NCBI GenBank assembly: GCA_002682825.1
Contig: NOKP01000018.1
Span: 747,783-811,782, forward strand
Source of the DNA: Neonectria sp. B-13
Lineage: Eukaryota; Ascomycota; Sordariomycetes; Hypocreales; Nectriaceae
Length of the DNA: 64,000 nt
Direction: 5' to 3'
Shown: in pieces, positions 23,948 through 34,314 of the stretch
How positions within the stretch are numbered: the stretch's first letter is position 1
Layout of the letters: every line of letters starts with the position of its first letter
Position numbers and translations under genes: made by a program
Notes under the pieces: model-generated
The model's database searches: none
Seen by the model: only the letters and a program-made list of their open reading frames with translations
What the model was told of the DNA's origin: nothing

Positions 23948-25747
23948 TTGACGACTGTCGTCGAGTCCTATCCCAACAACACATATTCAACTCCGTCCGG
24001 CAGCGTTCCCACGCTCCGCGGACCGGCTTCATCCGTCACCATTTCAGCCCCTAAAGGATTGAAGAGGTTGACCAAGAGCCTGCGCGGCCTCCGCCGTCGC
24101 CGCTCGAAGTCTTCCCAAACCTCCACCCTTGCCGAATCCATTGACACTAGGGATGAGTCCGAGTTCCCGCCCTCCCCGACCTCGGAGCTGTCTGTGGCTT
24201 CCCCCTTCTCGACAAAGGAAGAGTCCAGATACGAAACCACTAAAGCCGAACCCGAAAGGAAACTCGAACCTGTAAAGAAACCCGAACCCGCCAAGGAGCC
24301 CGAAGCATCTCCCAAAGCACCTCCCAAAGCACCCCCCAGAGCACTTCCCAAAGCACCTCCCGAAGCACCTCCCAAATCACCCACCAGAGCACTTCCCAAA
24401 GCACCTCCTGAAGCACCTCCAAAGGCCTCCCCTGAGCCTGAGAAGCCCAAACCCGAACGGCTGCCCCAACCTTCTCCCAATTTTAAGAAGCCCGAGCTCC
24501 CCGTTAAGAAGGCACCCGTTGAAGCAATCCTGAAGGATGAGCCTCGAGTTGAACCCAAGGCACCGGCGAAGGAGCTGAAGAAGAAAGAGCCTGAGCCTCA
24601 ACCCAAACCCACGCCACCTGTTGAGAAGTCCGCACCTCCTATCGTGAAGCCGGTATCTCCTGTCAAGACTCCCACCCCCTTGGTTGAGAAACCGATGCCT
24701 CTGGAGAAGCCCTCGCCTACTATCCAGAAGCCCGCAGTTCCTGTCAAGAAGTCCGCACCCATTGAGAAGCCCGTGGCCCCCGTTCAGAAGCCCCTGGCTC
24801 CCATTGAGAAACCCACACCTTCTGTCGAGAAGCCGACGGCCCTGACCGATAAACCCACATCGCCTGTCAAGAAATTCACGCCTCCCGTTCAGAAGCCCGC
24901 GGCTCCCATCGAGAAGCCGGCACCCCCAGTCGACAAACCTGCACCGCCTGTCAAGAATGCCACGCCTCCCGTCGAGAAGTCCGTACCCATTGAGAAGCCC
25001 GTGACTCCTCATAAACCCGCGCCTCCCATCGAGAAGTCAGCATCTCCTGTTGAGAAACCCGTGTTTCTCTTCAGAAGGCCTACGCCTCCCCCTGAGAAAC
25101 CCGCACCCGTCGTCGAGAAGGCCGTGCTCCCCGTTGAGAAGCCCACGCCTCCTGTCGAGAAGCCCGCGCCTCCCGTCGAGAAGCCCGCGCCTCCCGTCGA
25201 GAAGCCCGCACCTCCCGTCGAGAAACCAATGACCGTTAAAAAGCTCACACCCACTGTCAAAAAGCCCAGTCCTCTTGTTGAGGAACCCAAGCGACCTGCG
25301 AAGGAACCTAAGCGTCTCGTACAGGATTCCGAGATCCTCCCCCCCGTGGCTGTCAATGACGTTCCCAGGTTTGAGTCGAGCCGTTACGCCCCCGCAGTCT
25401 CGTGGGCTCCTCAAGTCTCCTATGCTCCAGAGGTCTCCTATGCTCCAGCAGTCTCATACGCTCCGGAAGTCTCCTATGTCCCGGGCGCGGAATGGGCTCC
25501 GAATGTTGAATGGGCACCGGACGTCGAATGGACAACCGACAGTTCGTGGGCACCAGGCGTCTCATCAGCACCGGACGTCGAACCAAGTCCGAATGTCGAG
25601 CCGGCCCCGGAAACTGCCCCGACTCCGGAGGTAAACCCGGCGCCGATGATCACCGCGCCTCCCTCAGTTGCCCCGGCCCCTAGGACTCTCCCGCCTCCGC
25701 CGCGAGCTTTCATCCCAACCGTCACTATGGTGTGGGCTTCTGCTTAA
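23948..25747 (+). CDS. Proline-rich repeat protein with no ATG start
   Basis: One open frame of 599 codons. No known domain is recognised. Residues 1-60 are basic (KGLKRLTKSLRGLRRRRSKS), about 100-165 are APPK/ALPKAPP repeats, about 215-430 are a long array of P-x-E-K-P-x-x-P decapeptide-like units, about 480-540 are SYAPEV/EWAPDV repeats, and the end is Pro-rich (LPPPPRAF). It is likely extended, perhaps a cell-periphery, cell-wall or scaffold protein; no signal peptide is seen. The frame has no ATG until residue 250 or so, and a TGA lies in frame at 23918. The region from the TATA-like box to 24151 has no ATG in any frame. The first near-cognate codon is TTG at 23948 (then ACG). Alternatives are an unseen upstream exon spliced to an acceptor such as CCGGCAG at about 24001, or a start-codon mutation. 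The coding nature is supported by strong repeat and codon pattern; the start is uncertain. Confidence 0.6.
   Translation: MTTVVESYPNNTYSTPSGSVPTLRGPASSVTISAPKGLKRLTKSLRGLRRRRSKSSQTSTLAESIDTRDESEFPPSPTSELSVASPFSTKEESRYETTKAEPERKLEPVKKPEPAKEPEASPKAPPKAPPRALPKAPPEAPPKSPTRALPKAPPEAPPKASPEPEKPKPERLPQPSPNFKKPELPVKKAPVEAILKDEPRVEPKAPAKELKKKEPEPQPKPTPPVEKSAPPIVKPVSPVKTPTPLVEKPMPLEKPSPTIQKPAVPVKKSAPIEKPVAPVQKPLAPIEKPTPSVEKPTALTDKPTSPVKKFTPPVQKPAAPIEKPAPPVDKPAPPVKNATPPVEKSVPIEKPVTPHKPAPPIEKSASPVEKPVFLFRRPTPPPEKPAPVVEKAVLPVEKPTPPVEKPAPPVEKPAPPVEKPAPPVEKPMTVKKLTPTVKKPSPLVEEPKRPAKEPKRLVQDSEILPPVAVNDVPRFESSRYAPAVSWAPQVSYAPEVSYAPAVSYAPEVSYVPGAEWAPNVEWAPDVEWTTDSSWAPGVSSAPDVEPSPNVEPAPETAPTPEVNPAPMITAPPSVAPAPRTLPPPPRAFIPTVTMVWASA
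25148..25231. repeat. 21-base tandem repeats in the proline-rich gene
   Basis: Four units of 21 bases, 25148-25168, 25169-25189, 25190-25210 and 25211-25231, each encoding PPVEKPA or a close variant. Units 2 and 3 differ only in the last base. Such near-identity points to recent expansion and likely length polymorphism. Confidence 0.9.
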
Positions 25748-26462
25748 AAGGGACACTATCTAGTTGGATTATTGGCTTCGAATGCTCGCTTACCCTTCTG
25801 ATTTGCTGCTAAAAGAAACCCCGGAACGAAAGATTGCGACTGTTTCCCTCTCTGGTATTTGAGTCGAGTACCAGGGATTTTCAACACTTAAAAATCAGGA
25901 GCTCGCTGAAAAGGAGAGAAGGAAGTTTTTGATCATGGAAAAACTCTAAACCAACCTTTGCTTAAAGTCGACGCTTCTGTTCTATGCTCAAGTTGGAAGC
26001 AATCGACTTCGTTTATCGGTGGAACCCCTTCCACCAACCTCGGCAAGGCTTTCCCACAAGCCAAAAGCTCCTCAAATTCCATATGTATTGAACAAATTGT
26101 ATGCTCTAGAATCTGAATTAAATGGAAAAAGATGGATTTCTCGTAACTATTGGAATTGTCAAGCTTCCCTCCTGTTTGGGAGTAACCCTAGCACGGCTAA
26201 TTGAAATGAGAGTCGTGAATTTTAATGAGTGGAAGATCTGATAGACTTGCCACGGTTGACCACGAGTGTATGGTACCTTGTTCTTGTCTGATTGACACCT
26301 AAGCAATACCGAGGTTTGAAGCTCAACTCTACCATCTTGGTTGAGACAGTTCGGGGTGCGAATTGCAATCCTAACTGGCTTCCTTGACTATAACCTATAT
26401 ATACGTAGTAATCCTCGGCAGCGATTAGCTTTAGTAACACCTCTGGGTTCCTTCTTTTCTCC
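25748..26462. other. Convergent 3' region
   Basis: About 700 bases, rather AT-rich, between the proline-rich gene and the arginase-like gene. Holds both 3' UTRs; no gene seen. Confidence 0.6.
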
Positions 26463-27383
26463 TTAAGCCGTATCACAAGCTAGAACCCCCTGAGAAGCCA
26501 AACTGCGAACGAACGCCAATAGCCCTTTGATCGCCACTGGAGGTATCTTCCCATCTTTATCAAACGAAGGGTCATAAGATGCGACGGTAAGTGCCGACGG
26601 CCGTACCTTATAGGGAAGCATCTCGAGGCATCCGACAAGGTCCGCTTCCAGCAGGCCTCCTGGGGCGGAGAACTTGTTTACCGCGCCGACAGAAGTATCA
26701 AGGCAGTCTAGGTCGACGTGCACCATCGTTTCGCCCAGGTCTTTATCTTCCAAGGTACTTTGAAGCTCTGATTTGAAGTTGACGTGCCGGGCTGTGTCTC
26801 CCCATATGACGGAGAAGCCTGCGTCGACGACTCGTGCCCGCTCCAGCTCTGTTACGTCGCGCATGCCGACGTGGACGAAGCTCTTCTTGACATCCATGGG
26901 CTGAAATCCAGGGACGCTGGAAAGTAGAGTCTTCCACACGTCGCCCCCTAACATTGCAACCGGCATCGAGTCAAGATACCCGCTGGCCAGGGTGTCGGGG
27001 GTGTTGAAGTCGTCGTGTGCGTCAAACCACACACAACCCGGCGTAATCTTCTGACGGAGGAACTCGTTCGAACTGGAGAGACCTGCGGCCACTCCAACTG
27101 CGGCGGAGCAGTTTCCGGACAGGATGACGGGGAACGAACCGGCGTCGACAACCTGGGTGACTGTCTTCGAGGTGCGCCGCAGCAACTCGAAGAGACGCGC
27201 AATTTCGCCGTCGAACTCGTCTACGGGCTCGATCTCAACCACATTTACGTCGAACCCTTGGTCTTGAAGGGCGGTGATAAGGCCAGCCTTGATCAAAGCT
27301 GTTGGTCCAGCGCCGACAGCCTTCTCTCTGACGCCAAGGTGGTAGGGCGACGAGATGACAGTGATAGACTTTGCAGGCGCCAT
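26463..27383 (-). CDS. Arginase-family (ureohydrolase) protein with altered metal site
   Basis: Single exon, 306 residues, the usual length of the family. Arginases and relatives use two Mn ions to hydrolyse guanidino groups. Two of the three metal motifs are intact: DAHDD (residues 121-125, ligands D121, H123, D125) and HVDLDCLDT (222-230, ligands D224 and D226). The first motif, normally GGDHS, is here SGNCS (89-93), so the His ligand of the MnA site is replaced by Cys92. The protein also has SAPGGL in place of the usual loop after the third motif. It may be a diverged enzyme with a changed metal site or substrate, or a non-arginase member of the fold. The ATG at 27383 is the first in frame. 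It should be cytosolic; no targeting signal is seen. Confidence 0.85.
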   Translation of the reverse strand: MAPAKSITVISSPYHLGVREKAVGAGPTALIKAGLITALQDQGFDVNVVEIEPVDEFDGEIARLFELLRRTSKTVTQVVDAGSFPVILSGNCSAAVGVAAGLSSSNEFLRQKITPGCVWFDAHDDFNTPDTLASGYLDSMPVAMLGGDVWKTLLSSVPGFQPMDVKKSFVHVGMRDVTELERARVVDAGFSVIWGDTARHVNFKSELQSTLEDKDLGETMVHVDLDCLDTSVGAVNKFSAPGGLLEADLVGCLEMLPYKVRPSALTVASYDPSFDKDGKIPPVAIKGLLAFVRSLASQGVLACDTA

Positions 27384-28116
27384 CTTGGGCAATGAAGAAG
27401 ATGCTCGTTGTCTGGCGAAAGAAAACTCGACTTATGGTTGACAGTTGAAGTGGCAAGTAGAGACGGAAAAAATTGTGGGATGTCTCTTTTATTAACATGA
27501 ATACTACTGCACTTAAGTTGACCAAAAGACAAATGTGATTGCGACTATTCCTCCAAAGTCTAGGAACGATCACGTTGTTTTGGAGCTATTCCCCAAAGTC
27601 TAGCAGCGTGAGGTGCGCATGACAATGACGCATAAGATAGGCAACAATGACAAGAGAGGCAGCTGATGGTGCTTGATTATGCATACAGCTATTCTACCAT
27701 GAGGATAGATTACTTCCAGCAAATAGGACCGGCTGTTACTGTTACGTCCTACGACACAATGGTTGGTTCCTGGGCACTAGCAAGCTCACTAGCAAATGGA
27801 GATGTCATTGTAATGCATGTCTTCCGAAGGGCGAGCCTTTCCAGTTTATTTCTCAGACCAGAGAAAGAGCCGCGCTATCCGAGTCGACTTGTGTAGATAG
27901 TCAACCGTCAACCCGCTGACATGTCGTCCCTGCGCCCTTTGACTCTTGGCGCATCACGGTCGGCTCGGTCAACACATATATCACCAGTCATGAAGCCAAT
28001 AGCTGTAACTCATCTCATTCCTGATCCAGATCGAAACCCCTAGCGCATCTATCCCGACACGTTATCCCAAACAAAACAAAACAAAAGCGCCAGCTAAAGA
28101 ACATGTGATACTCCGG
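27384..28116. other. Upstream region of the arginase-like gene
   Basis: About 730 bases between the arginase-like start and the stop of the CTL-like gene, both on the minus strand. Holds the promoter of the former and 3' UTR of the latter. Nothing else recognised. Confidence 0.6.
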
Positions 28117-30484
28117 CTATGCGTAGTCGCGCTCTTCTCCACCCCTTCGTTCCCCAAATAGATATGCGGCCTCGAGACAAAACCGTCCATGTCCCCTCTC
28201 CATGCGTCTCTCACTGCCGTAGCAGATGAGTACCGCGTCCACAATGCCACTTAAAATACCCTCCATGGCGCCCATCACAGAATAACCGATGAAACTCGCC
28301 ATTATACCAACGACATATGCGTATGCGGAACCTCGAATACCCATTCCATCTGGAAGTTGAATACGCAGCTGTTTAGCAGTGATAATCCATCCAGCAAAAC
28401 CGAGACCCGTGGCCATGATCAGCCGGGTTGCCACTAGAAGCAGCTTCGCCAGTCGGTATGGGAGGAGACCGTTGGGCTGCCCTCGGAGACGGAAAGCCCG
28501 GGGAGTCAAGGTCGTGGTGGGAATGCTAGGAGACACAAGCTCCATCTGATCTAGCCCTCTGGCCGAGGTCGCCAGGTTTTGCGAATGAATAGCAGAATAG
28601 GTAATAGTCAGTGGGTTCATCAAAGCTACCACAGGCGTCGGGATCCAGAATGATGCAATGTTCGAGATGGCGGTGCCTATTTTCGATGGCAGGAATATCA
28701 ACGGCGCTCGGATGAGCAGGGATAGGAGAGTCGACTGGCAAATGCTACCAAAGATAGTCGTCAGTGCGTGGTTGAGCGCAGCCGAGACAATCTCTCTTGA
28801 TGGCGTCGGGGGCCCTGCGTTCCGGTGAAAGTACCACTGAGATACAGTCGCTGCCGTCGTTCCGCGGTGGACAGCGTTGATAACTGAAACAGTCCACATG
28901 TACAGGAAAATGAAGGCGGCTCCCAACCACCAACTTGAGAAGCGGATCACGAATCGCACAAGAGACTTAGAGAAGTAACCTCCCATGAAGACGCGTGTGA
29001 ACATGGCAAGCCAGGCCCACGTCCAGACAACAATCAACGCCAAGCATCCGAAACCCACCAGCATCAGAGCTGAGTTTTGTGCCAGAATTTTGCTGGAAAA
29101 CTGCAGGATCTCGATCGCTTGCTGGATTGCCCGACGACCTCTCACAACCAACCAAATCCAAAGTAAACACGCCGCGGCAGGGATGATGGCTGCCCACCGC
29201 ATGACACTGTCCTGCAGGCTCGTTCCATGTGTCCGACCCTTAAAGGACGACACGAAGGAGTAAATCGAGAAAGAAAACAGGATGACAGGCACTGCAACTA
29301 GGATGACGCTAACAAGTGGTCGAACAAAAGATCTCAGGGCCGCAAGCCAGACGAACGAGACCAGGACGGCCACCACAGTATCCACTGCTAGCATGTGAAA
29401 CGACTTTTGGAGCGTTGTGTAAATAGTATCACCAACAGGGCTCTTCCGTGGTGCCGTGTGGAGCCAGACGAGAAAAAAGGTTGACATCAACCCGGCAAGA
29501 CTGATGAGGAAGATCCAGGCAAAGAACGGGTCGTGTCGGAAGATTTCGCCTTCGGCAAAATGGAGCGTTGTCTGGACAGGTTCCTCATCCAAGCCTTCAT
29601 CCTGCCGGGCGTTGCTCATTTCCGTTCCTGCGGTCGACTCCCTCCTAACCATGAATGGCGTTCGCTCCGAGTCGCCCGAATCGCCTTGCTTGAATCGCTG
29701 GAACGGGGGAGGGCTGGTGTCGGTCGGAGTGTCCCCTAGGAGAGATGCTGGCGGGCCCTCGTCTAGATCTGCCTGTGACTCGAGCCCGACATCCACCATC
29801 TTCCCTTTCGTGTCGATTCCACGCTCGCTGTCCCGGTCCACGCTTGATCTAGGGCTGTCTTCGGCCTCCTCCACAAGGGTATCATTTGCCACGCCTGGGC
29901 GGTGCGTACTCCGGTTTCCGTTCCAGCTGCTTTTGATACCGCGCCGCAAGCCTCGATCTTGATAAGGGTGATCTTCATGGCCAACGCTGTCGTCAAGTGA
30001 GCCATGGCTGTGAGCGTCTGATTCAACGCTGTCGGCTAGTCTGCTCGCGGCGGCTACCCGACGAGACCTTTGCAGGGCAAACAAGTCGGCCGCCTCTCGC
30101 TCTCTCTCCTCTTCGTCGTCCTCTTCGCGAAACTCGTCAAGCGTGCTCTGGAATAGCGGGGCATCCTGAGCGGCAGAGATGCGAGACGCAAAGGCAAGCT
30201 GACCGAAGCGGGAGCCGCCACCCGTTTGTTGATAAGGATTTCCTCCGTAACCACGAGACAGAAATGACCTGCTGGCGCCGATGCCTCGGCCGGCGTCTCG
30301 TTGGCCTCGTGAGGGTCGCGATGTCCAGTCGGATTGCCGAGGAGGGGATTCGTTGTTGTCGGGTTGGCCGAAGTTGGACAACCTCGACTGGGACTGTGCT
30401 AGGAATCTGGAAGCATCTTCAAACAGTCAGCATCGTTGCGGGAGCTGGGGAGACGGAATCATTGTACGAACACTCCGAAAACAT
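28117..30484 (-). CDS. CTL/PNS1-like choline-transporter-like membrane protein (DUF580)
   Basis: Two exons, 30484-30472 (13 bases only) and 30416-28117, give 770 residues. The 55-base intron uses a non-consensus GTTCGT donor, a CTGAC branch and a TTGAAG acceptor; splicing creates the N-terminus MFSEYASRFLAQSQSRLSNF. The first 280 residues are hydrophilic, Ser/Asp/Arg-rich and probably cytosolic. About ten hydrophobic segments follow, starting with FFAWIFLISLAGLMSTFF. The C-terminal block VDAVLICYGSERRMERGHGR is typical of the CTL family, whose animal members carry choline; fungal PNS1 is of uncertain function, and S. pombe Ctl1 is linked to autophagy. Without the tiny exon the frame has no ATG at its 5' end, which supports the model. 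Substrate is not predictable. Confidence 0.88.
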
Positions 30485-33032
30485 GACGCGCTCTCAACAC
30501 CAACCACCTCACGTGCGCCCAGGCACGTAGGAGCGGTGACCTCGATGACTTGATTGTTGATGTGACGTAGGGAAGCGGAGACCACGGACAGGCAGGCAGA
30601 CGAGGCCTCGTGTGTCTAAGCGTCGTCGGAGATGTTTGATGGGTTGTCGCCAAAGGTGATGTTGGGGAGGCGGATCGAATGGAAGTAAAGGCCGTGGCGG
30701 GATCGAATGATGTATGTATGAGGAAGAAGAAAAAATGGCAAACCCAAAGTTGGTTGCACAGGTTCCCAAATGGCAAAAGGTCGCAAAGGGTCATGAGGCG
30801 GCCCGGCAGACGGATGAGGCGCCCTCGGCTTATCACTGGCGCTGGGTCGCTGACTGTGCGAGCGAAGTTCAGGCAGACAGGCAGGCGCATCTGCTCGCGG
30901 ATGGGACCTTGGGGGAGACCCTGCCAACTGCCAAGGGCCTGAGGCCGCTAAGCTTTAGTGGCCGAGACCTGCTAGCCCAGGCGGTCAGCAGAGCCCAGTG
31001 GGTGTTACCTAGGTACAGAGGCCGCTCGCACTCAGGCGCCACAGGCAGCCGCTTCACTGGAACAGCCCCCGAGTCAAAGCAGGGGTGACTTGACATGATG
31101 TACCTGTTGCGTGACATGGGTTGCATGGCCACCCCGGGTTGGCGCTTCGGTACCCAGGTCCCAAGTACTCTGTGCTGGCGTGATGCACGCAATCTGCCGT
31201 CACCAGCATGTGCATGAGCCTTCAGAGCATCTTACCCAGTGCCCCTCCTCTGTACATGGACCATCTCTACACTTTAATCCATTCATCCTCGTTCAATACA
31301 CACTCGTCGATAACCTCTCAGTTTGTGTGAAATCGACCTCCCAACAGTGACCCGTGGCCGGATGACTGGCAGGGCAGATTAGCTGATCAAACGACCTCCG
31401 ACGACGAGATCAACTGACTCTCTGGTGTCTTACCCGATCCGTTATCGCAACTCGCCCGTTGCGTCACCGATAGCGCAGCGTAGCTCCACTGTAACTATAC
31501 CCTGGCCGTCGTCCGCCTCAGTCTAAATCGAATCATCCGCCATGCTCAGTTCAGGCGGGCAAACTTGAGACCTGACCCAAGGGGTTGTGATGTCGTGATG
31601 CATTAATACTTAAGGCGCTGCATGAGGTGTAAAAGTTGAGAGTTTCTGGAACTCACTCTTTCAAAATATGTCTTTTTCTTGCCCAGATTGGCAACCTTCG
31701 CAATAGATAGTCTACGAACACAGGCCATCCTTTGCTATCTTCGATTTATAATCTTGATCGTTGGCTGGACTATCTCGCCGAATGATACCAGGATTGTCTT
31801 TGGATGACGGTAGCGATATGGTGCTCCTTCCACAATGGTTGTAATCACATGCCACCACATCCATAGGCGGGAACTTGAAACCTTCAGGCGCGCTTCTTGA
31901 GTAGGTATGTTGGTCTCTCTGTTCCATGTTTGCCTTGCAATTCTATGCATCGGGTGTTCGTAGAACCTCGAAAGATCATATGTTGGATAGAAGTGATTGA
32001 ACCTGCAAACGATAGCTATCTTCCACTTCGAATCTAGATTTAATCGTGTCCAACTATACTTGCTTTTACTTCGTTCAACGACGGCATTTCCCAAGAGGAC
32101 TTGTAATAAGTGAGTACCTCTTTTGAGTACCACCTTGTGTTGGGTCAGCGTAGATGGGATTTTGGAGACAGCGTTGAGTCTGGGTACAATGTACCGGAAA
32201 CACGGGGCTTGGCAGATGAAGTTGCAATCAAGCCTTGGAGACTGTGTGATGTACGTATCAATGCTGTCACGGCGTTTATCGTCACCGTTCGCTGATCGTG
32301 ACGCTGGGACCTGGTGGCAGTATCTCCGCTGCAACTAGACCTACGTTGGTGGGGTCCTATCTGGCACATGTTTATGAATACTCGGTCTCGTTGGAAGCAT
32401 TTCGCACCGGATGTGTTTGGGTATGGTAAATGGTATTCGGCCGTGATATTCACGTAGAGAATGTACGGGTCATAGGTTGGCGAAAGGGACGTAAGACCTC
32501 GAGTACGAATGCATAATTACACTCGGACTCGTAGCGGATTTAATGCCCCCGAAGTGCCGCTAACAAGAGCCCCAGATACGTTAGGTACCTAGACTGCCTG
32601 CTAGGTTGGCCAGACCTCTCGGAGGTTGGCGTGCGTGGAACCATCTCATCGTCACCTGCGACGGCCGCCCGCTTCCCGAGCCACCTCCCCCCCTGTGATG
32701 TGGCCTTCATCCATTTCACTCCATCATCCCTCGTTTGCACTTTCAACTGCGTGCACCAACCATACGCACCCCCTCGCAATCTCACGAATCCAATTTGCAG
32801 ATAGCTAGAGACGCTATTTGGTCGAGTTCAGGGCATCTCTTCTCTCGACAACTCTCACAAGGCCACTTCAGAAAGCACGTGCCCCTCTCGACTCAACAGC
32901 TCTCGCGATAGCTCTCTCGACTCGTCTGCCCCAGGCCCTCAACCCAGCGTCTCTACTTCTCCTCCCCCTCTCATCCTCTCCCTCTCCCTCTCCTCCCCTC
33001 CCTCTCGCTCCTCGCCCCCGCTCTCTCCTCCC
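30485..33032. other. 2.5 kb divergent spacer, CTL-like / Rab genes
   Basis: No supportable gene. A CACGTG hexamer lies 26 bases upstream of the CTL-like start at 30510-30515. The last 250 bases before 33033 are a CTCTC/CCCTC-rich leader of the Rab gene. A 199-codon minus-strand frame at 31735-32334 lacks an ATG start and domain and is not accepted. Confidence 0.55.
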
Positions 33033-33803
33033 ATGTCGACCACTCCCTGGGACTACATCGCCAAGCTCGTCTGCATCGGCGACTCGGGATGCGGCAAGTC
33101 CAGCCTGACCATCCGCCTCTGCGAAGGCCGCTTCTCACCGCATCACGACGTCACCATCGGCGTTGAGTTTGGTTCCCGCATCGTCCCCGTCGGCCCGCCA
33201 CACTCCAAAGCCTCCGACGCCCGCCCGTCCTCCTCGTCCGATCCCTCAAATCCCGACGCCCCCGATGGCCTCCCCGAACCACCCCGCGACGGCCCCGTCG
33301 TTCCCCAGAAGCATATGAAGCTTTCCCTGTGGGACACCGCTGGCCAGGAGACGTACAAGTCCGTCACCCGCTCCTACTTCCGTGGCGCCAGCGGCGCCCT
33401 CCTCGTCTTCGACCTCTCCCGCAAGCAAACCTTCCAGCACGTCACGGACTGGCTCAGCGACCTACGCCAGATCGCTGAGCCTGACATCGTCGTCATCCTT
33501 GTCGGCAACAAGGCCGACCTTACCCAGCAAGAGAACAACAAGCGCGAAGTCACCCGTGAGGAGGCCGAGGACTGGGCCAGCCGCAACGGCGTCATGGAGT
33601 ACGTCGAAACCAGCGCCAAGAGCGGCGAGAACGTCGAGAAGGCATTCATGCGCGTTGCCGAGAGGATATACCAGAACATTCAGGCCGGAAAGTATGATCT
33701 CAACGATAGGAGGTCCGGTGTCAAGGGTCCAGCTGCCGGCGGGAATCGCCAGGTTAGGCTGGCAGGCGACTCGAGCAAATCGGCAACCGGAGGCTGCTGT
33801 TAA
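33033..33803 (+). CDS. Rab4-like small GTPase with interswitch insertion
   Basis: Single exon, 256 residues. All GTPase motifs are present: P-loop GDSGCGKSS (16-24), switch I Thr in DVTIGVEFGS (39-48), WDTAGQE (100-106) with the catalytic Gln, NKAD, and ETSAKS. The GVEFGS and SVTRSYFRGASGALLVFD stretches are closest to Rab4, which acts in endosome recycling (S. pombe Ypt4 is the likely relative). The C-terminal Cys-Cys is a geranylgeranylation site. Between the beta2 and beta3 strands, residues about 53-92 form a Pro/Ser/Asp-rich insertion of roughly 36-40 residues that normal Rabs lack. That segment starts with GT and ends with CCCCAG in frame, so it could be spliced in some transcripts, but the donor is not consensus. 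The ATG follows a pyrimidine-rich leader. Confidence 0.92.
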   Translation: MSTTPWDYIAKLVCIGDSGCGKSSLTIRLCEGRFSPHHDVTIGVEFGSRIVPVGPPHSKASDARPSSSSDPSNPDAPDGLPEPPRDGPVVPQKHMKLSLWDTAGQETYKSVTRSYFRGASGALLVFDLSRKQTFQHVTDWLSDLRQIAEPDIVVILVGNKADLTQQENNKREVTREEAEDWASRNGVMEYVETSAKSGENVEKAFMRVAERIYQNIQAGKYDLNDRRSGVKGPAAGGNRQVRLAGDSSKSATGGCC

Positions 33804-34314
33804 GTTACCCAAGGGGGTTGTTACAAGAGGAGGAAAGGAGGGACCACGGAGAAACAGAGACACAGCCGGTCCAAGAGGCACGCGCACGCATCATGATACC
33901 CCCTTGTCTGCAAACAAAAGATCGTTGTCATCATCAAACAAGTGTATGAATTGAAGTACTCATCATGGATTGTACAATAATGCCTAATACACTGTCGGCC
34001 CTGCCAGGCCGCCGAAAGACCCATAAATGGAAACAACCTTCTCTCATGTTGCATTAACGCGGAGCACATTCCGGTGATTCTCTTCTTTGGACTCTTTTTG
34101 TCTTTCCCTAACTCGCTTTCCCAGCCCAGATCCATAAAAAAACGTCCCCTTAACTGAGATTCCCAACATCCTCCAATATCCTCTGACCATTTGCAAAGAG
34201 GGGATTGTATCCGTGTCTCTGCCATAATACATAGTGTACTCATCTCGAGTAACACCTCTCATCGTGGACTGGGCAAAAGGCCGTCCATGCGTAAGAGGTC
34301 ATCCAAAGATCTCT
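33804..34314. other. Convergent 3' region
   Basis: About 510 bases between the Rab and PMT2 stop codons. Contains the 3' UTRs; no gene seen. Confidence 0.65.

Noticed and set aside
31735..32334. 199-codon open frame on the minus strand
   Set aside because: No ATG at its start, no recognisable domain, and no splice signals linking it to another frame.
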